Assembly (NCBI RefSeq): GCF_012524165.2
Contig: NZ_JABACJ020000024.1
Span: 1 to 64,000, forward strand
Length of the DNA stretch: 64,000 nt
From: Faecalicatena faecalis
Lineage (GTDB): Bacteria; Bacillota; Clostridia; Lachnospirales; Lachnospiraceae
Direction of reading: 5' to 3'
Numbering within the stretch: position 1 is the stretch's first letter; each line of letters begins with the position of its first letter. The notes beneath the pieces were generated by a model, which did no database searches, was not told the DNA's origin, and was given only the letters and a program-made list of their open reading frames with translations. Positions 1 through 9,011 of the stretch are shown piece after piece. A program made the position numbers and the translations under genes.

Positions 1-29
1 CGCAAATATATGCGTTATATATAAACCAA

Positions 30-61
30 GGGCTGAATGCTCATAAAGAAGCCTTCAGCCC
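30..61 (-). terminator. Hairpin terminator after hicB
   Basis: Arms GGGCTGAA (30-37) and TTCAGCCC (54-61) pair perfectly around a 16-nt loop, about 25 nt past the hicB stop. The T-run on the minus strand is short and interrupted, so termination may be imperfect. Confidence 0.6.
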
Positions 62-86
62 TACCATTATCATAGAAGATCTGCTT

Positions 87-485
87 TTACAGAGATTTCT
101 TCACACACTCGAAATTAATGCCTTCTTTTTCTGCTTCTACACAGAGCCAGTATGGAATGGTACAGTTTTTCTTTACAGCCCTATGATTCATACGTTTTCT
201 ATACTCTGTAAAATCTACATCAACTAATGTTAGTATACCTGACAGATAATTGAAGTCTTCATCAGCCTCAAGTTTTGCTTTAGCAAGAGCTGTATTAAAA
301 TTAGATGGTTGAGGAATTGGCAAGTGGTCATTTTCAAAAGCGACTCCTTTTAATCCAATGGCATCACGTGCCATTTCAATAGCATCTACCATACTTGTTC
401 CTTCGGTATAGATATCCATATCGGGAATATAGACAAGATAGTCTTCATCTGACTTACAGATAAAAACAGGATACGCATCTTTCAT
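87..485 (-). CDS. hicB: HicB-family antitoxin
   Basis: A 132-residue protein with the HicB layout. The N-terminal half is the partial RNase H-like fold (Y-x-V-x-I-P-D-x-x-x-Y-T-E-G-x-S, then a helix carrying A-x-E-M-A-R-D-A), and the C-terminal tail is basic. HicB proteins neutralise the HicA mRNA interferase and usually repress their own operon. A strong AGGAGG lies just upstream of the ATG. The gene sits downstream of hicA on the same strand, as is usual for the pair. The partner toxin is frame-broken (see 520-692), so this may be an orphan antitoxin. The family call is confident; activity is inferred. Confidence 0.85.
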   Translation of the reverse strand: MKDAYPVFICKSDEDYLVYIPDMDIYTEGTSMVDAIEMARDAIGLKGVAFENDHLPIPQPSNFNTALAKAKLEADEDFNYLSGILTLVDVDFTEYRKRMNHRAVKKNCTIPYWLCVEAEKEGINFECVKKSL

Positions 486-519
486 AGTATCATCCTCCTT
501 TGATAACGTGATATATGTA

Positions 520-692
520 TCAGCTTAATCCCCATTTTCTAAGGATTCTTTTAGCGGTTATCTCATTGATTTCAGTATGCCTTGGAACCTGTTCTATATC
601 GCTTCCACGTTTGAATGTATCATGATTTCCACCATGTTCTTTAAAAACAAAGCCGGCATCTTCGAGTTTTATATTAATAGTCTGCGTTTCAA
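520..692 (-). pseudogene. hicA: HicA-type toxin gene, frameshifted near its start
   Basis: The reading frame ending at 520 encodes a typical HicA tail: K-L-E-D-A-G-F, then the catalytic block H-G-G-N-H-D, V-P-R-H and a final A-K-R-I-L-R-K-W-G-L. It has no ATG, GTG or TTG start. The ribosome site GGGAGG (near 700) is correctly spaced for a TTG at 692, which opens K-R-R-L-L-I, the usual HicA N-terminus. That frame meets TAA at 669-671, and the KLEDAGF frame resumes one nucleotide out of register. The simplest reading is one lost base (or two gained) near 670, leaving an inactive toxin. Frameshifting or an assembly error are alternatives. Confidence 0.75.
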
Positions 693-817
693 TAGCATAC
701 CTCCCTCTTATCTAATATGATACGTATTATATGCGCCTTTATCAAGGCCGATAATATGTCTGATCTGTATTAGATACCACAATTTTATCCAAATAATCGC
801 ATATCCTACAGTTGGTT

Positions 818-872
818 CTCCCACTGCAGAAGTCTATAATGAAGTTATATTAGAAGACTTATGCAGTGGGAG
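818..872 (+). promoter_or_regulatory. 18-bp inverted repeat overlapping the GH94 ribosome binding site
   Basis: Arms 818-835 and 855-872 pair over 18 positions with one mismatch around a 19-nt loop. The right arm ends in GTGGGAG, so folding hides the GGGAGG Shine-Dalgarno sequence of the gene starting at 884. A TTTTTAT tract follows immediately, so it also has the form of an intrinsic terminator. It could be the terminator of an upstream unit, an attenuator or a translational switch. Nothing else is visible between 693 and 818. Confidence 0.65.
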
Positions 873-883
873 GTTTTTATATT

Positions 884-3364
884 ATGAAATATGGTCACTT
901 TGACAATGAGAAGAGGGAGTATGTGATTGACCGGGTAGATCTTCCGACATCCTGGACGAATTATCTGGGTGTGCGTGATATGTGTGCCGTGGTCAATCAC
1001 ACAGCGGGAGGTTATTTATTCTACAAATCCCCGGAATACCACCGGATCACACGTTTCCGCGGGAACGGGGTGCCGATGGACCGTCCGGGGCATTATGTCT
1101 ATCTGCGGGATGATGTGAGCGGAGACTACTGGAGCATCTCCTGGCAGCCTGTGGGAAAGAGCCTGGATGAGGCCAGTTACCGCTGCATCCACGGCATGTC
1201 CTATACCAGATATGAGTGTGAATACAATGGAATTCAGGCGAGTCAGACACTATCCATTCCGATAGAAGATCCAGTGGAATTGTGGGATGTTAAGATTAAG
1301 AATACGGATACAAAGGAGCGCGAGATCAGTCTGTTTTCCTACTGCGAATTCTCTTTCCATCATATTGAGTTCGACAATCAGAATTTCCAGATGAGTCTCT
1401 ACTCTGCAGGTTCTTCCTATGAGGATGGCATCATTGAACACGACTTGTATTATGATGAGTTCGGGTATCAGTACTTTACTGCAGACTTTGAACCGGACAG
1501 CTTCGACTGCCTGAGGGATGAATTTATCGGTGTCTATCATTCCGAGAGCAATCCTGTAGGGGTAGAACGCGGCGTTTTAAGTGGTTCTTATGAGAAGGGA
1601 AATAATCATTGCGGCGCACTTCATAAAAAGCTGATATTGAAACCAGGCGAAGAGATTCGGGCAGTCTTTATGCTGGGAGAGGGGAACAGGGAAGTCGGAA
1701 GGAAAATGAGGGAAAAATACCGTCTTTTCCACAATGTTGACCAGGCTTATGTGGATATCAAAGCGTTTTGGGAGGAGAAATGTGGAAAACTCCAGATTCA
1801 AACTCCGAACGAGGGAATGAATACTTTGATTAATATATGGACCTTATATCAGGCGGAGATCAATGTCATGTTCTCCAGATTTGCTTCTTTTATCGAAGTA
1901 GGTGGAAGGACCGGACTTGGCTATCGCGATACAGCCCAGGATGCCATGACCGTGCCTCATTCCAACCCGGAGAAATGCAGACAGCGTCTGGTCGAGCTGT
2001 TGCGGGGACTGGTATCAAAGGGATACGGACTGCATCTGTTCGAGCCTCGCTGGTTCGATCCGCAGGCGGAGGAGAAACCGTTCAAATCTCCGACCGTTGT
2101 GCCTGAACCAAAGCGGGAGGATATGATACATGGGTTAGAATCTACCTGTTCGGATGATGCACTCTGGCTGATTGCTTCAATTGTTGAATATGTAAAGGAG
2201 ACAGGAGAGTATGATTTCATAGATGAAGTCATCACTTACGCGGATGAGGGAAGCGGCACGGTCTATGAGCATATGATGAAAATCCTGGATTTCTCCTTTG
2301 AGCAGGTCGGTGCGGACGGAGTCTGCAAGGGACTGCGGGCAGACTGGAACGACTGTCTGAACTTAGGCGGAGGAGAGAGTGCTTTAGTCTCCTTCCTACA
2401 TTATTGGGCGCTTGCGAACTTCCTGGAGCTGGCAAGATTCCGTCAGGATGCGCAGGTTGTTAAGAAGTATGAGGAAATGCAGAAGAAAGTCCGGGAAGTC
2501 TGTGACAGAGAGCTTTGGGATGAAGAGTGGTTCATCCGCGGAATCACGAAGAATGGGAAAAAGATCGGAACGAAACAGGATCAGGAAGGAAAAGTCCATC
2601 TGGAATCCAATGCATGGGCAGTTCTGTCAGGAGCATCCAGCTATGAAAAGGGCATAAGGGCAATGGACAGTGTAAGAGAATATCTGTCTACACCGTATGG
2701 AATCATGTTGAACGCCCCGTCCTTCACCGTGCCGGATGATGACATTGGATTCGTTACCCGGGTGTATCCGGGCGTGAAGGAAAATGGTTCTATTTTCAGT
2801 CATCCAAATCCGTGGGCATGGGCAGCAGAATGTCGTCTGGGAAGAGGCAACAGGGCCATGGAATATTATGATGCGCTCTGTCCGTACTACCAGAATGACA
2901 AGATTGAAATCCGCCAGGCAGAGCCTTATTCCTACTGTCAGTTCATTATGGGAAAGGACCACAGTGCTTACGGAAAGGCAAGGCATCCATTCATGACAGG
3001 CAGTGGCGGTTGGGCTTACTTTTCAGCGACCAGGTATATGCTCGGCATCCGTCCACAGTTCGATACACTGGAGATCGATCCTTGTATTCCGGGAGACTGG
3101 GACGGATTTGAGGCGGTCCGTGTCTGGAGAGGAATGACTTACAGAATCAAGGTCGTAAATCCAGAGCATGTGATGTCAGGGGTAAGAGAAGTGTATCTGG
3201 ACGGAACAGAGCTTCCGGCAGTTTTATCTTTATCAGGCCTGGCAAAAGAAGGAGATGCATCGGGAAGGACTGCAGAACGTTATGTTGCAGAAATTCCTTT
3301 TATAGAAGATAGAAAAGAACACGTAGTAAAAGTCGTCATGGGAGAAAGGAAGGCACAGTTATGA
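884..3364 (+). CDS. GH94 disaccharide phosphorylase, N,N'-diacetylchitobiose phosphorylase type
   Basis: An 826-residue protein of the GH94 inverting phosphorylases, which split beta-linked disaccharides with phosphate into a sugar 1-phosphate and a free sugar. It opens M-K-Y-G-H-F-D as the family does. The catalytic acid is Asp487 in R-A-D-W-N-D-C-L-N-L-G-G-G-E-S. From memory, stretches such as R-P-G-H-Y-V-Y-L-R-D-D, the S-F-I-E-V-G-G-R-T block and T-C-S-D-D follow Vibrio diacetylchitobiose phosphorylase more closely than clostridial cellobiose phosphorylase. Substrate is therefore inferred as chitobiose-like, with cellobiose or cellobionate still possible. No signal peptide, so cytoplasmic. 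An earlier in-frame ATG at 866 lies inside the hairpin arm and has no ribosome site; 884 is preferred. Overlaps the next gene by ATGA. Confidence 0.85.
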   Translation: MKYGHFDNEKREYVIDRVDLPTSWTNYLGVRDMCAVVNHTAGGYLFYKSPEYHRITRFRGNGVPMDRPGHYVYLRDDVSGDYWSISWQPVGKSLDEASYRCIHGMSYTRYECEYNGIQASQTLSIPIEDPVELWDVKIKNTDTKEREISLFSYCEFSFHHIEFDNQNFQMSLYSAGSSYEDGIIEHDLYYDEFGYQYFTADFEPDSFDCLRDEFIGVYHSESNPVGVERGVLSGSYEKGNNHCGALHKKLILKPGEEIRAVFMLGEGNREVGRKMREKYRLFHNVDQAYVDIKAFWEEKCGKLQIQTPNEGMNTLINIWTLYQAEINVMFSRFASFIEVGGRTGLGYRDTAQDAMTVPHSNPEKCRQRLVELLRGLVSKGYGLHLFEPRWFDPQAEEKPFKSPTVVPEPKREDMIHGLESTCSDDALWLIASIVEYVKETGEYDFIDEVITYADEGSGTVYEHMMKILDFSFEQVGADGVCKGLRADWNDCLNLGGGESALVSFLHYWALANFLELARFRQDAQVVKKYEEMQKKVREVCDRELWDEEWFIRGITKNGKKIGTKQDQEGKVHLESNAWAVLSGASSYEKGIRAMDSVREYLSTPYGIMLNAPSFTVPDDDIGFVTRVYPGVKENGSIFSHPNPWAWAAECRLGRGNRAMEYYDALCPYYQNDKIEIRQAEPYSYCQFIMGKDHSAYGKARHPFMTGSGGWAYFSATRYMLGIRPQFDTLEIDPCIPGDWDGFEAVRVWRGMTYRIKVVNPEHVMSGVREVYLDGTELPAVLSLSGLAKEGDASGRTAERYVAEIPFIEDRKEHVVKVVMGERKAQL

Positions 3365-4785
3365 TAGCATTTGGCACAGGTGGATGGAGAGCAATTATCG
3401 GGGATGAATTCACAAAGGCGAATATTCAGATTCTGGCAAAAGCAATGGCAAGAAAGATGAAAGCAGAAGGCGTGGAGGAGAAAGGAATCGTCATGGGCTA
3501 TGACAGGCGTTTCCTTTCGAAAGAAACGATTTACTGGTCTTGTGAAGTGTTTGCAGAGGAAGGAATCAAGGTCTGGTTCATTGACCGATCCGTCCCGACC
3601 CCGCTTGTGATGTTCTATGTGATGAAGCATGATATGCCTTATGGCATGATGGTGACCGCAAGCCACAATCCGGCGATCTATAACGGAATCAAAGTCTTTA
3701 CAGAGGGCGGCAGAGATGCCAATGAGATTCAGACGCAGGATATCGAATGTTATATTCGTGAAGTAGAGGAAGAATTTAAGGATAAGCCACTTCCGGTAAT
3801 GGAGTATGACAAGGCTGTTGAGGCCGGGCTTGTAAAGCAGTTCAACCCTCTGAATGAATATCTGGACAACATCATTGATAATATTAATATGCAGAAGATT
3901 CGGGATGCGGGCCTTCATATTGCTCTGGACCCGATGTACGGAGTGAGCCAGACTTCACTCAAGACGATTCTTCTGACCGCAAGATGCGATGTGAACCTGA
4001 TCAACGAGCGCCATGATACTCTCTTCGGCGGGCGACTTCCGGCCCCTACGGATAATACCCTTCGGGCCCTCAAGACCTATGTCATTGATTATGGCTGTGA
4101 TATCGGCCTGGCGACCGACGGAGATGCGGACCGGATCGGTGTCATCGATGATAAGGGAAGATTTCTGCACGCCAATGACATTTTGGTGTTATTATATTAT
4201 TATCTTGTAAAATATAAAGGTTGGAGGGGACCAGTCGTAAGAAATGTAGCCACCACACATATGCTGGATAAAGTGGCAGCAGGTTTCGGAGAGACCTGTT
4301 ATGAAGTTCCGGTCGGATTCAAACACATTTCCGCCAAAATGCAGGAGACAGGGGCGATCCTGGGAGGAGAGTCCTCAGGCGGCCTGACAGTACGCGGGCA
4401 CATCAACGGGAAGGACGGCGTGTATGCCGCCATGCTTCTTGTAGAGATGCTAGCAGTGACGGGCAAGAAGATGTCTCAGATCATGGATGATATCCAGAGT
4501 GAATATGGGGCAATCCATATGGAAGAGCGCGATTATAAGATGAGCCAGGAGAGAAAGCAGGAAATTTTCCACATGATCATGGAAGAAAAGCTGCTTCCGA
4601 AGATGGATGTGCCGATTCGTGATGTCTCCTATCTGGATGGATGCAAAGTCTATTTTGAGGACGGTGGATGGATCATTGCGAGATTTTCCGGGACAGAGCC
4701 TTTGCTCCGTATCTTCTGCGAGATGCAGGATGCGGATGCGGCAAAGAAAATGTGTGAGAAGTTTGAAGCATTTCTTAGACTCTAA
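3361..4785 (+). CDS. Phosphohexomutase (phosphoglucomutase/phosphomannomutase superfamily)
   Basis: A 474-residue alpha-D-phosphohexomutase that moves phosphate between C1 and C6. The four-domain markers are in order: phosphoserine loop T-A-S-H-N-P with Ser101, metal loop T-D-G-D-A-D-R-I-G, sugar-binding loop G-G-E-S-S-G-G, and C-terminal phosphate loop R-F-S-G-T-E-P. It overlaps the phosphorylase stop by ATGA, so translation is probably coupled. It should convert the sugar 1-phosphate made by GH94 (GlcNAc-1-P or Glc-1-P) to the 6-phosphate. Superfamily members differ in sugar preference, and sequence alone does not settle that here. Confidence 0.88.
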   Translation: MIAFGTGGWRAIIGDEFTKANIQILAKAMARKMKAEGVEEKGIVMGYDRRFLSKETIYWSCEVFAEEGIKVWFIDRSVPTPLVMFYVMKHDMPYGMMVTASHNPAIYNGIKVFTEGGRDANEIQTQDIECYIREVEEEFKDKPLPVMEYDKAVEAGLVKQFNPLNEYLDNIIDNINMQKIRDAGLHIALDPMYGVSQTSLKTILLTARCDVNLINERHDTLFGGRLPAPTDNTLRALKTYVIDYGCDIGLATDGDADRIGVIDDKGRFLHANDILVLLYYYLVKYKGWRGPVVRNVATTHMLDKVAAGFGETCYEVPVGFKHISAKMQETGAILGGESSGGLTVRGHINGKDGVYAAMLLVEMLAVTGKKMSQIMDDIQSEYGAIHMEERDYKMSQERKQEIFHMIMEEKLLPKMDVPIRDVSYLDGCKVYFEDGGWIIARFSGTEPLLRIFCEMQDADAAKKMCEKFEAFLRL

Positions 4786-4793
4786 AGAAACGT

Positions 4794-6536
4794 ATGAAGA
4801 CAAAAAGAAAGATTTCAGTGAAATCCAGGATCATTGCGCTGATGCTGCTGTGCTGGCTTCTGCCGTTGATCATCATTACGGGAGTGAATATCTACTATCT
4901 TTATGGAAGCCAGTTTGAGAGTAAGATCTCAAAGGAGATCGACCAGCTCAAGTTCAACGACCAGGTCAGTGCGGAGCGTCTGGGGAAGGTCGTAGAGTCT
5001 TCCCTGGAAGCGTCCTATGACGGGAATCTGATGTCATTATACCGGCGCTACAAGAGAAAGACGATTATGGAGCATGACCTGCTGGCTTCCAGTATGTACT
5101 ATCTGGGAAACCGTTATGGCAGGGACAGCCGGGTGAAGGCTGCGATTCTGTGGTACAGGGAGAATCCTGAAAAGCTGAACAGCAGTGCTTACAATACAAG
5201 TGAAGGTGCTACTTATCAATTGGTACAGAACTACTGGAATGAGGACCATGAGGCGATTGCCGCGATTTCAGAAGATTTGGGTACAGCGGTTCGGTTCTAT
5301 AACAATGGCAGCCGTCTGTATTTGGTACGAAATCTGTATAATTCGAATTATGAGAATGCGGCAGTTCTTGTGCTTCTGGTGAATGAAGAAAATTGCTTTG
5401 AAAACTATTCTATATTCCCGGAGGGGACTTCAGTTACGCTTCATATTGATGACTGCAGCTTCCCGTTGATCGGGGAGGAAGTGACGAAGGAAGAGACCGG
5501 CATGACAGAGATGGGCGGAAGCTCCGGCTATATCTGGGAGAACGGGGTCCTCCGCCTTTATCATGATATGAAGGTAGAAGGGCACAGGATGGTGTCCCTT
5601 GTACGGTTCGACAATAGTTCTTCGTTCACCTTGTTTTATGGATATAAAGCGATTATGATCGGGATGGCGTTGTGTCTGATTCCGCTGCTTGCAATCCTGC
5701 TTCTTGTATTCTACAGGCATGTAACAAAGCCGATTCAGATTATGATGGAGGGAGCAGAGGAGATCGAGAAAGGAAATCTGGGCTATCAGTTGGAATATGA
5801 ACCTGAGAGTACGGAATTCAAGTATCTGGCGGAGTCTTTTAATAAGATGTCAGAGCGTTTAAAGTATCAGTTCGATCATATTTATGAGGAAGAGCTGGCG
5901 CTGAGGGATGCCAGGATCATGGCACTGCAGTCTCATATCAATCCTCACTTTATGAATAATACGCTGGAGATCATCAATTGGGAGGCACGCCTGTCCGGGA
6001 ATCAGAAGGTGTCCCAGATGATTGAGGCGCTGGCAACTCTAATGGATGCCGGGATCGACAGGAAGAAGCAGCCGGAAGTCCTTCTGTCAGAAGAAATGAT
6101 CTATGTGAATGCATATCTCTATATTATTTCTGAGAGGCTTGGCAAACGGCTGACGATTAAGAAGGAACTCCCGGAGGAGATTATGCAGTATAAAGTGCCC
6201 AGGCTCATTCTGCAGCCCGTGATAGAAAATTCGATTGAACACGGGGTTGTGAAGAAGGGTCAGGGGACCGTGGTTCTGAATGGTTATAAGAAAGGAAAGT
6301 ACTTATACCTGGAAATCGTCAACGAAGCGGTTCTCACCAAAGAGGATGAGGCGAAGATCGAACGCCTTTTAGATGTTAACTATGACACAAGTAAGGAATC
6401 ATCAGGCAGTATGGGAATCGCAAATGTGAACCAGAGGCTTAAGATCCTGTATGGAGAGCCCTGCGGCCTGAGCATGGAAAAGATTGATGATGAGCATGTC
6501 TGTGCACGCCTGACTATACTGGTGGAACGCTCATGA
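4794..6536 (+). CDS. YesM/LytS-type sensor histidine kinase
   Basis: A 580-residue membrane kinase. One membrane segment lies near residues 12-35, followed by an extracellular sensor of about 250 residues and a second segment near 283-308. A HAMP linker (K-P-I-Q-I-M-M-E-G-A) comes next, then the His_kinase block S-H-I-N-P-H-F-M-N-N with the expected phospho-acceptor His385, and a GHKL ATPase domain with N-S-I-E-H-G and a G-S-M-G-I-A-N-V-N-Q-R-L box. It starts 8 nt after the mutase. Its likely partner is the YesN-type regulator at 9973, on the far side of the transporter. It probably senses the imported sugar or its binding protein; that is inference. Confidence 0.9.
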   Translation: MKTKRKISVKSRIIALMLLCWLLPLIIITGVNIYYLYGSQFESKISKEIDQLKFNDQVSAERLGKVVESSLEASYDGNLMSLYRRYKRKTIMEHDLLASSMYYLGNRYGRDSRVKAAILWYRENPEKLNSSAYNTSEGATYQLVQNYWNEDHEAIAAISEDLGTAVRFYNNGSRLYLVRNLYNSNYENAAVLVLLVNEENCFENYSIFPEGTSVTLHIDDCSFPLIGEEVTKEETGMTEMGGSSGYIWENGVLRLYHDMKVEGHRMVSLVRFDNSSSFTLFYGYKAIMIGMALCLIPLLAILLLVFYRHVTKPIQIMMEGAEEIEKGNLGYQLEYEPESTEFKYLAESFNKMSERLKYQFDHIYEEELALRDARIMALQSHINPHFMNNTLEIINWEARLSGNQKVSQMIEALATLMDAGIDRKKQPEVLLSEEMIYVNAYLYIISERLGKRLTIKKELPEEIMQYKVPRLILQPVIENSIEHGVVKKGQGTVVLNGYKKGKYLYLEIVNEAVLTKEDEAKIERLLDVNYDTSKESSGSMGIANVNQRLKILYGEPCGLSMEKIDDEHVCARLTILVERS

Positions 6537-6603
6537 GATGCATGAGTTTTTGAATCTGATGTACAAGATTTGCAAAGACAACAAAATCGTGCAAGAAATC
6601 ACA

Positions 6604-6652
6604 GATTGAGTTATTCACTTTTCCTAAAAAAACGTCATAATTAAAGTATAAA
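6604..6652 (+). promoter_or_regulatory. Candidate activator-dependent promoter of the sugar ABC operon
   Basis: A TATAAA -10 lies at 6647-6652 but the -35 position (6624-6629) is poor, as in activator-dependent promoters. The 20 nt just upstream (6604-6623, core ATTGAnTTATTCnCTTnTC) match 16 of 20 positions at 10894-10913, which abuts the promoter of the glycine reductase cluster. A site for the AraC-type regulator at 9973 is one possibility. Inferred from position and similarity only. Confidence 0.4.
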
Positions 6653-6687
6653 TTATACAGAGTGTATAAGGGATTGGAGGAAAAGTT

Positions 6688-8031
6688 ATGAAGAAAAAAG
6701 TAGTATCAATTTTACTGGTGACTGCAATGGTCGGAACTATGGCTGCAGGGTGTGGCTCTAAGAAAGGCAGCGAAGAAGGAAAAGATGAGGAATTATCCTT
6801 AAGCGTCACCACAACATTTGCAGGCGAGGACGGCAACGCAGGAAATTATAAAGACGCCGTGGCAGCATTTGAAAAAGAGTCAGGAATTAAGATCAATGAT
6901 TCATCTGCAGTTTCTGACGAGACATTTAAGGCACGTATCGAGACAGACTTCCAGGCAGGATCAGAGCCGGATGTATTGTTCTTCTTCAACGGCGCTGATG
7001 CAAACTCCTTTATCGAGGAAGGTAAAGTCGTTTCCATCGATGAAATCAGAAAAGAGTATCCAGATTATGCATCTAATATGAATGATGATCTGATTGCTCC
7101 TTCTCTGGTAGATGATGTAAAATATGCAGTTCCTGTTAATGGATACTGGGAAGGCCTGTTCTGCAACACAGAGGTTCTGGATGCAGCAGGTGTAGAAGTA
7201 CCGGGAGCTGATTATACTTGGGCAGACTTCGAGGCAGACTGCGAGAAGATCAAGGCAGCAGGTTACACACCGATTGCAGCAGCACTGGGTGAGATTCCTC
7301 ACTACTGGTGGGAATACAGTATCTTCAACCACACTTCACTGGACACACATCTGGAAGTTCCAGAGAGCGCTGACAAAGGCAACGGACCTGGATGGGTAGA
7401 AGGAATGGAAGATATCAAGGGATTATATGACAAAGGATATTTCCCGGAGAATACATTATCAGCAAAAGATGATGAGACATTCGCATTATTTACAAGCGGA
7501 AAAGCAGCATTCTTAATCGATGGTTCCTGGAAAGTTGGCGGTATCGCATCAGCTTGTCAGTCTGATCCGGATGATGCTTCCACACTTGACACAGCAAAAC
7601 TGGATAAGTATACCGTAACATATGTTCCGACGAACGGAGAAAGAAAAGCAACAGACCTGATCGGTGGTCTTTCTATGGGATATTACATCACTCAGAAAGC
7701 TTGGGATGATGAGACAAAGAGAGATGCAGCAGTGAAGTTTGTAGAATACATGACAACAGATGATATGGTAGCTAAGTTCGCACAGCACACAGCATCTGCT
7801 CTGAAAGAAGCTCCAGAAGTTGATTCCGCAGACTTTAACTCCTTACAGATCAAAGCAATCGACATGATGGCAGGCGTTACATCCTTGACAGGCGCTGTAC
7901 AGGATGTATTCAACGGACAGTGCAGAGTATCTACATTCGACGGAATGCCTCAGATCGTTACTGGCGAAGTCAGTGCAAAGGATGCAGTACAGCAGGGTCT
8001 GGAAGCATACGCAGAAGAGACAGCAGAATAA
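6688..8031 (+). CDS. Sugar ABC transporter substrate-binding lipoprotein
   Basis: A 447-residue extracytoplasmic solute-binding protein. It has a lipoprotein signal: K-K-K, a hydrophobic stretch and the lipobox M-A-A-G-C, with Cys at about 23 as the lipidated residue. The mature part is a family 1 (MalE-like) sugar-binding fold with T-F-A-G-E-D, E-P-D-V-L-F-F-F-N and G-K-A-A-F-L-I-D-G-S-W. It precedes two permeases and is separated from them by a hairpin with a T-run (8043-8075), which often keeps binding-protein levels above permease levels. By context it binds the disaccharide handled by the GH94 enzyme. Confidence 0.9.
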   Translation: MKKKVVSILLVTAMVGTMAAGCGSKKGSEEGKDEELSLSVTTTFAGEDGNAGNYKDAVAAFEKESGIKINDSSAVSDETFKARIETDFQAGSEPDVLFFFNGADANSFIEEGKVVSIDEIRKEYPDYASNMNDDLIAPSLVDDVKYAVPVNGYWEGLFCNTEVLDAAGVEVPGADYTWADFEADCEKIKAAGYTPIAAALGEIPHYWWEYSIFNHTSLDTHLEVPESADKGNGPGWVEGMEDIKGLYDKGYFPENTLSAKDDETFALFTSGKAAFLIDGSWKVGGIASACQSDPDDASTLDTAKLDKYTVTYVPTNGERKATDLIGGLSMGYYITQKAWDDETKRDAAVKFVEYMTTDDMVAKFAQHTASALKEAPEVDSADFNSLQIKAIDMMAGVTSLTGAVQDVFNGQCRVSTFDGMPQIVTGEVSAKDAVQQGLEAYAEETAE

Positions 8032-8042
8032 CAGGTTTTCAG

Positions 8043-8075
8043 CCGGGGGCTTCGTAAAAGGCGCCTCCGGTTTTT
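8043..8075 (+). terminator. Partial terminator between binding protein and permeases
   Basis: Arms CCGGGGGC (8043-8050) and GCCTCCGG (8063-8070) pair over 8 bp with one G-U, followed by TTTTT. It lies 12 nt past the binding-protein stop and just before the permease start, so it probably trims downstream transcription rather than ending it. Confidence 0.7.
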
Positions 8076-8100
8076 CATGAGGAAGCAGGAGGCTGAAAAT

Positions 8101-8997
8101 ATGGAATCTAATGAATCTAATATATATAGAAACAAAAAGCCGCTATTTGTGTTCTTAATACCGGCATTTATATTCATGGTCGTGTTTCTCTATTACCCCT
8201 TTGTAAAAAATATACTGAACAGTTTTCAGAAGATTACAAGTCTGGGAGCAGCAAGCAAGGGATGGAACGGTCCGTGGTATTCGAACTATGTGAAAATGTT
8301 CAATGACCCCAACATGCGTACCGCAATCTTGAACACTATTATCATGATGGTCGTAACGATTATCGGTCAGGTAGGTATCGCAGTTGTCCTTGCGTTGATG
8401 GTCGATAATATTAAAAAGGGAGCCAAATTCTTCCGTACCGTATTTTTCTTCCCAATCGTTATTTCCGCAACTGCATTAGGTCTGATGTTCAACCTGATCT
8501 TCCTGTACGATAAAGGAATGGTCAATCAGCTCCTTGAGATGCTCGGAAAAGGAACACTGACAGATTGGAAGGACACCGCACATGCGCTGGTGGTCATGCT
8601 GCTTCCGGTTATGTGGCAGTATGTCGGGTTCTACTTTGTCATCCTGATTACGGGATTGAACAATATTCCCGAGGATCTGTATGAATCAGCCTCCATCGAC
8701 GGTGCGACCAGATGGCAGCGTATTCGCTACATTACCCTGCCGATGTTAAGAAATGTCATTTGTACCTGTGTAGTCCTGGCTGTGACCGGAGCTTTGAAGG
8801 TCTTCGACCTCCCATGGGTCATGTTCCCGAAAGGAATGCCGCTTGGCAAGACCTGGCTGACCGGAACTTATATGTACTATCAGGCATTTAATACACAGGA
8901 TGTAGATTACAGTTCTGCAATCGCGGTTGTTATTGTAATCCTGGGAATCGTAACCTCGAAGATCGTCAACAAAGTATTCAAAGAAGCAGACTATTAG
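8101..8997 (+). CDS. Sugar ABC transporter permease, MalF-like
   Basis: A 298-residue inner-membrane permease with six predicted membrane spans. It carries the EAA loop (E-S-A-S-I-D-G-A-T-R-W-Q-R) that docks on the transport ATPase. The start is taken at 8101 because AGGAGG lies 10 nt upstream; an earlier in-frame ATG at 8077 abuts the terminator and has no ribosome site. Pairs with the permease at 9012. No ATPase gene is nearby, so a shared MsmX/MsmK-type ATPase elsewhere in the genome is presumed. Confidence 0.9.
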   Translation: MESNESNIYRNKKPLFVFLIPAFIFMVVFLYYPFVKNILNSFQKITSLGAASKGWNGPWYSNYVKMFNDPNMRTAILNTIIMMVVTIIGQVGIAVVLALMVDNIKKGAKFFRTVFFFPIVISATALGLMFNLIFLYDKGMVNQLLEMLGKGTLTDWKDTAHALVVMLLPVMWQYVGFYFVILITGLNNIPEDLYESASIDGATRWQRIRYITLPMLRNVICTCVVLAVTGALKVFDLPWVMFPKGMPLGKTWLTGTYMYYQAFNTQDVDYSSAIAVVIVILGIVTSKIVNKVFKEADY

Positions 8998-9011
8998 AAA
9001 GGAGAATCAGC

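Noticed and set aside
3280-3918. 212-codon minus-strand frame opposite the phosphohexomutase
   Set aside because: Antisense shadow without start signals; the plus-strand gene has every family motif.
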